NCBI GenBank assembly: GCA_030386875.1
Contig: CM059560.1
Span: 23,492,683-23,556,682 of the forward strand
Length of the DNA: 64,000 nt
Direction: 5' to 3'
Source: Morinoia aosen
Taxonomy: Eukaryota; Arthropoda; Malacostraca; Amphipoda; Talitridae
A program made the translations under genes and the position numbers. A model generated the notes under the pieces. The model searched no databases and was not told where the DNA came from. It worked only from the letters and a program-made list of their open reading frames with translations. This document shows, one piece after another, positions 56,642 to 64,000 of the stretch (position 1 is the stretch's first letter; each line of letters begins with the position of its first letter).

Positions 56642-59600
56642 ACCGATATTGACTCGATGCCTCACGATTTTTGACCCTTTAACCAGCATTAGATTCCTCA
56701 TAGACACGGGTAGCGCTGTCAGCCTTATCCCGGCCTCCCAAATAGAGAAACAGGGTATGGGAACCCCGAGCCTTAAAGCCGCGAACGGCTCACCCATCCT
56801 ATGCTACGGCACAAAATCCCTTACTTGTTCCCTGAATCTCAAGCGTTCAATGGAGTTCGTGTTCATAGTGGCGGATGTGGACGCGGCCATCATTGGTGCG
56901 GACTTTCTGCAGAGGTTTGCGCTCGTGGTGGACGTGAGAAACGGATGCTTATTTGATAGCGAATCCAGTGAAAGAAGGCCTCTCCACTCTGTCAATATGG
57001 TGAACGTTACAGCAAGCGTTACTTGCAACATCGCTATCACTTGCCCATACGAGCGGGTGTTGGCAGAATTCCCTGCCCTTTCCTTACCTAACGTAAACCC
57101 TAACCACAGCACGCTGACGGAACACTATATTGAGACGAGTGGTCCGCCCGTTCACGCTAAAGTGAGGCGTCTACCCCCAGACCGGTTGCTGGAGGTAAAG
57201 TCTGAATTCCAGCGGATGATAGCTGATGGGACAGTTCGCATCTCAAAGAGTCCCTGGTCTAGTCCTTTGATTTTAGTGCCTAAAGCTAATGGCGAGACGC
57301 GGATCTGTGGGGACTATAGAATGCTTAACGCAGTCACCGCACCCGATAGATTCCCCATTCCCCTATTGCAAGACTTCACCGCGAATCTTGCAGGGGCAAA
57401 AATCTTCTCTAAAATAGACCTCAAGCGTGCCTTTAATCAGATTCCGATGCACGAGAGTTCTATACAAAAGACCGCAGTGTGCACGCCGTTCGGTTTGTTC
57501 GAGTGTCTTCGCATGCCATATGGCCTGCGTAATGCTCCACAAACCTTTCAGCGGCACATGACGGAAGTCCTTTCCGACCTACCTTTTTTGTATTGTTATC
57601 TTGACGATGTGCTAGTGGCTTCGGGGACGCCTGAGGAACATGTACATCATTTGAGAGAGCTTTGCAAACGACTAGCGTCGCACTCACTACTGATCAATCC
57701 AGAGAAGTGTGTGTTGGGAGAGAAGGAATTGACTTTCTTGGGTCACCACATTAGCGAGAGGGGAATTAAGCCGCTTCCCGAAAGAGTGGAAGCTTTACGG
57801 AATTTTCCAAGGCCCACTACTCAAAAACAGTTGCGCAGGTTCTTGGGATCGGTTAATTTTTACCACCGATTCCTGAGGAACTGTGCAGAGACCCTTGCCC
57901 CACTCACCTCCTTGATTAAACCTAAGAAAAGAGGAAAACCCGTTACGGTCGAGTGGACTGGGGAGGCAGAGAGAGCGTTCGAGCTCATCAAAGAGAGACT
58001 CGCTACTGCTACAGAATTGGCTTACCCACACCCTAAGGCAGATTTCAGCCTGCTGGTGGATGCGTCGAGTATAGCGGTCGGTGCTGTTTTGCAACAAACG
58101 GTCAATAATGTCACTTCACCGTTGGCGTTCTTCAGCCGCAAGCTGTCTCCAACCGAACAACGTTACAGCACGTTCGGGAGAGAGCTTCTGGCCATTTACT
58201 TAGCGGTCAAGCACTTTCGCTATACCCTTGAAGCTCGTCAATTCATAATTTACACAGACCATAAACCTATAATCAACGCAATCCGAATGCCTCCCGAGCG
58301 CCACTCCCCTAGGGAAAGCCGGCACCTGAGTTTTATCGCGCAGTTCACGAGTGACATCAGGCACATCAAAGGCGAGGATAATACGGTTGCTGATTGCTTA
58401 TCGCGTGTGTACAGCGCGGTACTAAACCCGTCAGCACCCGAGTTCCGACCCTCTGTACAAGCGGTTTCGCTAGCCGATGTCATTCGTGCGCAGCAGTGCG
58501 ACTTGGAAATCCATAACTTGATTGAGTGTCCCGACTCTTCCTTAAAGCTCTCACTCAGAGAAGGCGTTTACTGTGACGCCGACCGGCCTAACCGATACTA
58601 CTTGCCTAACAATTTGCGCTTGCCCACCATTAAGCATTACCATGATTTGTCCCATCCTGGGACGGATAGAACTTTCCGCCTAATCGCAGATCGTTTTGTC
58701 TGGCCCGGGATGCGTAGGGCCATAAGAGAGTTCGTTCGCAATTGTCCAGATTGCCAAGCTAGCAAAGTCACTCGGCACAACAAAGCCGCAATACAACCTT
58801 GTGCATTTTCAGGCGGCAAATTTGACGCAGTCAATATAGACTTGGTAGGCCCACTACCTAACTCTCGTGGGTATAGTTACTTACTTACAATGATAGACCG
58901 TTTCTCACGCTGGGTTGAGGCTGTTCCCATCGCTAACATAACTGCAGAAACTGTAGCACGCACTTTTGTCGAAACGTGGATTTCCAGGTTTGGAGTCCCT
59001 CTGAGCATCACGCATGATCGTGGGGCTCAATTTACTTCCACCTTGTGGTTAGAGATCTCCAAAATCCTAGGTAGTGACAATATCTCGACTACCGCTTACC
59101 ACCCCCAATCAAACGGACTCATCGAGAGAGTCCATCGCGACCTGAAAGCATCCCTTCGTTGTTTGCGTTGTCACGACGACTGGGTGGATCGCCTCCCTAT
59201 TGTATTACTTACCCTGAGGAACCTGTTCAGGCAGGACCAGAAGTGCACGTCCTCCGAACTGCTTTACGGGAAATCCTTACGATTGCCTGGTGATGTTATT
59301 GATCCCACGTACCAAACCGATGAGTCCCCCAGCCAAATCGCTGATTACGCATCACGCCTCAAGCGCGCCATGGGCGAAGTAGTATACAAACCGCCTCGCC
59401 TACCTTCACCTTCTGAAACCCTAGACCCTTGTTTGCAGAGTTGTGAACATGTTTACGTGCGGGGGGATGGCGTAAAAACCCCACTGCGACGCCCTTACGA
59501 TGGCCCCTATAAGGTCCCCAAGAGGACCCCTAAATTCTTCGTAATCGAAAGGGGTACCAAAAGCGACAGTGTCAGCATAGATCGCCTTAAGGCGGCGTTT

Positions 59601-60002
59601 TTGTCCCTTCCGGACGACACCCCCACACACTCTCGTGAACCACAACAACCCAGGCTGCAAATTAGCCCCAGGTCAACACCTGTCGAGCCCACTGGTTTGC
59701 ACTTGTCTGCTTGGGCTAGGACCCTTCCTCCCACTATAGAGTGTAACGAGTTCATCGTTCCCCCGTATACCGCTCAAAGAACCCTGTTGGAACCTAGTAA
59801 CGCGGGTGCCCCCGTTTCGGATAATGCTTCTGGTACTGTAGCCTCCCATCACGGAAATGTCCCAGATACTCTGTCACTGTCACAGTTGGGGATCCGAACG
59901 TCAACTTTCACAGTTCCCCAGCCTACTTCTTCTACAGTCCCCGAGCATTGTAGCAGGTCTGGCAGACCTCTTCGTCCGCCAGCCCGTTACGCGCAGACTT
60001 AG
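56409..60002 (+). CDS. pol: Element 2 pol polyprotein (protease, RT, RNase H, integrase)
   Basis: The frame is uninterrupted from 56409 to TAG at 60000-60002. The first 60 or so codons overlap gag and are probably not all translated; true pol begins somewhere before the protease. Residues counted from 56409: protease DTG at 99; [11 protein letters not shown] with Asp 399 and 400; RNase H Asp 551 in [13 protein letters not shown] and YTDHKPI; integrase HHCC from His 743, then Asp 811, Asp 870 and Glu 906 (D-35-E); GPY/F motif [15 protein letters not shown] near 1030. All catalytic residues are present. Pol is +1 to gag, unlike the -1 in element 1. No ATG precedes the protease active site, so expression as it stands is uncertain. 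Confidence 0.93.
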   Translation: MTARPVQIGHSISFRGTALDLTIGRIKTLKLRICVGTTSNICIWLVNAKALTARCLHSYTKKRVQRCVRASQTPSLTKPILTRCLTIFDPLTSIRFLIDTGSAVSLIPASQIEKQGMGTPSLKAANGSPILCYGTKSLTCSLNLKRSMEFVFIVADVDAAIIGADFLQRFALVVDVRNGCLFDSESSERRPLHSVNMVNVTASVTCNIAITCPYERVLAEFPALSLPNVNPNHSTLTEHYIETSGPPVHAKVRRLPPDRLLEVKSEFQRMIADGTVRISKSPWSSPLILVPKANGETRICGDYRMLNAVTAPDRFPIPLLQDFTANLAGAKIFSKIDLKRAFNQIPMHESSIQKTAVCTPFGLFECLRMPYGLRNAPQTFQRHMTEVLSDLPFLYCYLDDVLVASGTPEEHVHHLRELCKRLASHSLLINPEKCVLGEKELTFLGHHISERGIKPLPERVEALRNFPRPTTQKQLRRFLGSVNFYHRFLRNCAETLAPLTSLIKPKKRGKPVTVEWTGEAERAFELIKERLATATELAYPHPKADFSLLVDASSIAVGAVLQQTVNNVTSPLAFFSRKLSPTEQRYSTFGRELLAIYLAVKHFRYTLEARQFIIYTDHKPIINAIRMPPERHSPRESRHLSFIAQFTSDIRHIKGEDNTVADCLSRVYSAVLNPSAPEFRPSVQAVSLADVIRAQQCDLEIHNLIECPDSSLKLSLREGVYCDADRPNRYYLPNNLRLPTIKHYHDLSHPGTDRTFRLIADRFVWPGMRRAIREFVRNCPDCQASKVTRHNKAAIQPCAFSGGKFDAVNIDLVGPLPNSRGYSYLLTMIDRFSRWVEAVPIANITAETVARTFVETWISRFGVPLSITHDRGAQFTSTLWLEISKILGSDNISTTAYHPQSNGLIERVHRDLKASLRCLRCHDDWVDRLPIVLLTLRNLFRQDQKCTSSELLYGKSLRLPGDVIDPTYQTDESPSQIADYASRLKRAMGEVVYKPPRLPSPSETLDPCLQSCEHVYVRGDGVKTPLRRPYDGPYKVPKRTPKFFVIERGTKSDSVSIDRLKAAFLSLPDDTPTHSREPQQPRLQISPRSTPVEPTGLHLSAWARTLPPTIECNEFIVPPYTAQRTLLEPSNAGAPVSDNASGTVASHHGNVPDTLSLSQLGIRTSTFTVPQPTSSTVPEHCSRSGRPLRPPARYAQT

Positions 60003-60062
60003 GGTGGTTAACTCTGTTCTGTCCTTCTCCCCTATATTTTTGGCTGTCACGGCTCTTTGGGA

Positions 60063-60136
60063 ACTCCTTCGGAGTCTGTTATTTTTTCCGCGTAATTGTC
60101 GGGGATCGGCTTCGCCGCTCCCAGACCTTTCGGTCT
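60063..60136 (+). other. Three small TTC-loop hairpins upstream of the polypurine tract
   Basis: ACTCC-TTC-GGAGT (60063-60075), CGGC-TTC-GCCG (60107-60117) and AGACC-TTTC-GGTCT (60123-60136) follow each other in the untranslated stretch after pol. The last one is shared with element 1. They may be stable RNA tetraloop-type hairpins in the genomic RNA. Confidence 0.65.
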
Positions 60137-60138
60137 CC

Positions 60139-60155
60139 TTTGGGGGGAGGGTAGC
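60139..60155 (+). other. Element 2 polypurine tract
   Basis: TTTGGGGGGAGGGTAGC ends directly at the 3-prime LTR start (TGTAGCG at 60156), as expected for the plus-strand primer. Confidence 0.8.
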
Positions 60156-62962
60156 TGTAGCGAACCTTCGGCACGCAACTCAGTATAAATTTCGGAAATT
60201 CTCAAAATGATCATTTAAAAATTCAGTTAAATAAATTCAACCATTAGAATAAAATTTCATTACGAAATTAATTAACTTCTATCCTCAATTTTAGTAAAAT
60301 TGTGTACTGAAAAAATTCAATCTCTAAGAAATCACTTTTGAGTAGTAACGAAACCTTCCATGTCGCCGTGTCGGCAACATTTCAACCCGCACAAGCGTCA
60401 CTCGTTTCAAATCATTCAAAGTGTGTACATCTCGGTTTTCTTCTCTGGTGAGAATTAAATTATTGTGTGTGCTTAGGCTGTTCTACGGGTAACTATTTAA
60501 TTTATGTATTATGTAAATAATATGTTGTGTGTATTATTAAGTAGGTTTTCTCAAATGACTAATCGTGTCACATGTGTTGTAGGGCTCTTGCCAAGAAGTG
60601 TGATCTCTCACACCTCCCCTGTGCCGGCTATTGCTGCATACCTTATTTTTGATGGCAACATAGTTTTTTCCAAGAAGCAATTCCAATCAATTGAATATTA
60701 ATAATCTATTATGTTGCCATTGTGTCAATTTTGAGTGCTCAATTATTTGTGTGTTCAAGCCTCTAATCAATTGAATATGAATAATCTATTTGTTGCCATT
60801 GTGTCAATTTTGAGTGCTCAATTATTTGTGTGTTCAAGCCTCTAATCAATTGAATATGAATAATCTATTTGTTGCCATTGTGTCATTAGTGGTTTGCTCA
60901 TCTTTTGTGTGTTCCAGTTTTTAATTAATTGTGTTCTCAATTTTTTGTGTTTTAATTAAGTCAGATTTAAATAATTTTGGAATTCCTTTGCAATTTTTAG
61001 TCAATGTTTAAATTCATATCTTGAGAAATGAAGCTATGATAGGTTATTTACACCAATAGAGATTGTATCTTCGGTAGTTACTCACTTCAAGTCAAGTCAC
61101 ATAAATAATCATTCTTTCGTGATCAGAACTATCCCACTGTCTGATTGCGTGTAACAATGTGTAGTAACGGTAACAAGAATTCCTATCATAATCACTTTAG
61201 TGAAAACTCTTACTATTGATTTTGGCTAGGTCAATTTGTGTATAATAATGTTAATAATTAGTCGTTACCTGATTCAGCTAAAATTAGGGTGATTGTGCTT
61301 ACCTCTGGGAAGTCTCTGAATATTCTAAATTCCCAACTCCTGGGAATTTTTAATCCAGAAATCATCCAATTATCTGATTTGGGGTTAAATTTAGTTTAAC
61401 CGGCAATTGTTTGCTTTCAATTGTAGCTACCTGTTCCTTTTTACCTCATGTCAATGTCGGCTACCTCCAGTAGTTGTTGTTCATTATAACTCATAGGATG
61501 CCCTAATACTATTCTGATATGCATCCTCATGATCAATATTTTCTAAATCCTTCTTGTGCTCTGAACTTCCTTCTTAACTACCGATTCTGTGCACTTTGTG
61601 CATAGATTCCGCGTTCCCTCTACTCTTTTCTAAATGGTACCTTCCTCTCTCCTCTCGTAGGACATCCTTCACGTTCAAGCCAGGGAGACTAGGGATTCCG
61701 TATTTAATAATAGATATTAATAATAATTAGGCTTTACGTGCCTTCCTGGCACGATTCCTAGCTTAAGTTAATGGATCTTTTGACAACTTTTAGCCTTTAA
61801 GTATGATCAGTACAGCGAGTCCTTTGCTGTTGCTTAGTGTGAACCGTTCTAATTGTCCAATACCGATCTTAAGGTACTCATTGTAAATAGGCACTACACC
61901 CTAGATTAATCGGCGACCACAGCCTTGATTTATAATACTCTTGATCTTGTGAACTAATGTTGCACTCCATTTCGGAGACGATTTAGGACAAGACGCGTCA
62001 CGGCTAGTAGTACCCGGAGAATACGCGTTTGTTGGAGAAATGGCATGTAGGGAGATTCATGATTGTTCATACGAGTACTTATTGTTGCGACTGCCTCGCC
62101 CTTGTTCAGGCGCCAGAATTGGGCCGAGGCACCCGCATATAGTCCTCTATTTGAGGCAATCCTGTAAATTCAGCAGTAAAGCTCGCAGCCTGGCTTGCGT
62201 AGCGACTGTCTCTCCTTGTGTTATCATGCTTGAACTAGTAACCAAAGCCATCTTCCCGTACAGAAGAACCTGCGAAGCCGAAACACAAACATCACCACAA
62301 AACCCTATAGTAACGTTTCTCAGAACCACTTGAAAACGTACTAGTAGGTTAATTCGGAACGTTCTCAGAACCACTTGAGATGTTCGTAAAGTTTATTCAG
62401 CCTAAACGGCTATCAATCAACCAAGTAAGCCACAAGGCACTGGCAGAAATTACTGCCTCCTTCGAGATACCCTCATAATACCAACTGTTACCGCACTTGC
62501 GGAATATTACACTAACAAATCCACTCTCGCCGGGATCCACCCCGGATTCCCTCGAGCCACGGCACCTGCTGGAGTACGTCAACCGACGGGACCCGGATAT
62601 TATTCCAAAAGAAGCGAATCTACCTCCCAGTTGCCGCAGCACGACTCTCAGAGACTACCCAAATAAACAAACATCAGGCGAGAGATTAAAAGTCCTTTCA
62701 TTGTCCTGCAGAGGTGAATCGTGCAAGTGAAAATTAGGTGCCAGTAGAGCAACCCGAATACCGTCACACACCTCCTTCTGAGGGAGTCAGATGAAGTCAT
62801 TAGTTTAGTAAGTGTTGCCGTGCGATGGCGACTGGTGGCCCTTATTCAAAGAACACAACCTTGTCCATTAATCAATCTTGAATCAAACCATTCTAACAGC
62901 TTATCTTAAAGCTCCCAAGGCAAATCATTTTTAACAACTTCGCCACTTGGGAGAAGTTCATA
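60156..62962 (+). repeat. Element 2 3-prime LTR (2,807 bp)
   Basis: It matches the 5-prime LTR end to end with about 20 substitutions, plus one extra 79-bp unit (60713-60791 and 60792-60870 are tandem copies where the 5-prime LTR has one) and a one-base insertion. These account for the 80-base length difference. AATAAA is at 62662-62667. Confidence 0.95.
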
Positions 62963-62966
62963 AAAT

Positions 62967-63719
62967 GATGGAGCTTGTATCATAGATACGCTCATCACAC
63001 ACTTTCAGCTGCTTAGGACAGACAGACACAGAGACAGAAATCTTTTTTATTATAGTAAAGATTAGCTATCCTGCAATAAATGATTGATATATTTCAATAC
63101 AAAAGAGTAAAACAAATTCTGAAAAAACATTCCAAACATTTTAGCAACTTGAGTCTAAATTAAGAAGTAAACATGTGTAGTGTTATTTCAGAACGTATAC
63201 CGTGTAGAAACGCACGAAAAGAATGACGCTGCACAATCAAATTTATTAGTCATTGACGGATTTCAAAACTATATCAACAACCAATTTTCATGTTATACCT
63301 ATTTACAAGATCGTCTGTCCCACTTGCTAATGGATATAATGTAAGTTTCCACAATGATTTTTCGCTCCAACGGATGCCCGTCGTTTATATTTTAGGTTAA
63401 TGGAAAATAGTTTCTAAGTATTTTAATTCGAAGAATAAAAATATATAAGCCAATTTTTTTTGTGGCAGAGAATCCTCAAGTTTATCCAAAAAAGAAAAAT
63501 AACGACATGAGAGATAGCCCCGAGCGTAACTTTGGTAGAGGATTTGGTGATATCGGGCATGTTTATAATTTTTATTAGTTTGAATAGTTTCATTTGTTTT
63601 GTTTTTAGATCATGAAAGACATCAAGCTATTATTCTTACCGTTGTGTAATTCGAATTTGACGGTGGTTAAAGCAGAGAACCGACAGCTGTTTCAACGCTA
63701 GCAAAAACTTTTGAAGTAC
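62967..63719. other. Sequence right of element 2; no supported gene
   Basis: Just after the element, GACAGACAGACACAGAGACAG followed by TTTTTTATTATAGTAAAGAT resembles simple-repeat-rich 3-prime ends of non-LTR elements, but no coding remnant is present. The rest is AT-rich. Confidence 0.35.
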
Positions 63720-63801
63720 CTGAAGAAATTCAAAACCTTCAGAAAACTTAATTTCAGCCAGTAGACTAATGTGCTCTTGTGCCAGTTTAATACTCAAGTT
63801 T
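63720..63801 (-). CDS. Candidate small exon, unrecognised
   Basis: On the minus strand the acceptor CATATTATTTTCAG and the donor GTACTT enclose 82 bases. After one base completing a codon they read NLSIKLAQEHISLLAEIKFS and then EGFEFLQ, ending in phase 0. The pattern H-x2-L-x-A-x-I-x4-G-x3-L loosely recalls the region before the last membrane segments of insect gustatory receptors. This is a weak resemblance on a short segment. The open frame also extends upstream through the putative acceptor, so the exon borders are not proven. Confidence 0.22.
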
Positions 63802-64000
63802 CTGAAAATAATATGTAGATGTGTAGTGAAAGGAGTCAAAATGGTATCAAACCTCAGGCTGCTGTTGTATGTTGTGAAGTTTTTGTGAATTTTATATTTA
63901 CCCAAATTATTTGTGTAACATTTTGCAACCTTGTTTATAAGTGGTTCTGCTTCATATAGGTATCTTCTATTTTTTCTAGGTGGCACAGGATAGTGAATTG

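Larger units (their letters stand above)
52500..62962 (+). mobile_element. Element 2: Ty3/gypsy LTR retrotransposon, CsRn1/Kabuki type
   Basis: The order is 5-prime LTR (52500-55226), PBS core TGGTGAC (55228), leader with a repeated motif (55423-55629), gag (55667-56641), pol (overlapping, to 60002), hairpin cluster and polypurine tract (to 60155), and 3-prime LTR (60156-62962). The 4-bp duplication AAAT is at 52496-52499 and 62963-62966. Pol and gag are clearly related to element 1 but at family-level divergence, and the LTRs are unrelated apart from the first few bases. About 20 substitutions separate the LTRs, so it is recent. It lies in the same orientation as element 1, 0.86 kb downstream. 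Confidence 0.94.

Noticed and set aside
1-64000. CRISPR arrays, operons, prokaryotic defence systems
   Set aside because: Intron-containing genes, SINEs and LTR elements show a eukaryotic chromosome; no direct-repeat/spacer array was seen.

Overview
The window is AT-rich arthropod (most likely insect) nuclear DNA. Three things point there: a multi-exon secreted leucine-rich-repeat (LRR) gene with GT/AG introns, Ty3/gypsy retrotransposons of the CsRn1/Kabuki type, and a mariner transposase remnant. There are no operons and no RNA genes apart from tRNA-derived SINE heads. I cannot name the species.

Left part (1-41 kb). This is mostly intron or intergenic sequence. The one well-supported host gene lies on the minus strand between about 21.5 and 16.1 kb. 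Four exons (21508-21205, 20131-19916, 17430-17256, 16317-16142) splice in phase into a signal peptide, a Cys-rich LRR N-cap and about eight LRRs. No terminal exon was found, so the gene probably continues beyond the left edge. Its second intron carries a tandem and inverted array of tRNA-headed SINE units flanked by a 13-bp direct repeat. Other features are a 32-bp minisatellite (11.4-11.7 kb), several small tandem repeats, a truncated mariner transposase (32.7-33.0 kb), a MITE-like insertion (36.8-37.0 kb), a candidate TATA/Inr promoter with a 5-prime exon (37.6-37.8 kb), and a few minus-strand open segments with splice-like borders whose products I do not recognise.

Right part (41.4-63 kb). 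Two young, complete-length LTR retrotransposons of the same clade but different families lie in the same orientation. Element 1 (41359-51631, TSD TATG) has 2.1-kb LTRs, an intact gag, and a pol broken by one frameshift and one stop codon. Its 3-prime LTR is interrupted by a third-family LTR remnant (50288-51481, TSD ATCT). Element 2 (52500-62962, TSD AAAT) has LTRs of 2.7-2.8 kb, an intact gag and an uninterrupted pol of about 1,100-1,200 codons covering protease, reverse transcriptase, RNase H and integrase. Each pair of LTRs differs at roughly 1% of positions by eye, so both insertions are recent.

The most notable signal is at the gag-pol junction of element 1. A G GGA AAC slippery heptamer lies in the correct phase. 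A 7-nt spacer follows, then a foldable H-type pseudoknot (8-bp and 7-bp stems) that contains the gag stop codon. The equivalent place in element 2 has an A-run that is one base out of phase for the same mechanism, so its pol sits in +1 instead of -1 relative to gag.
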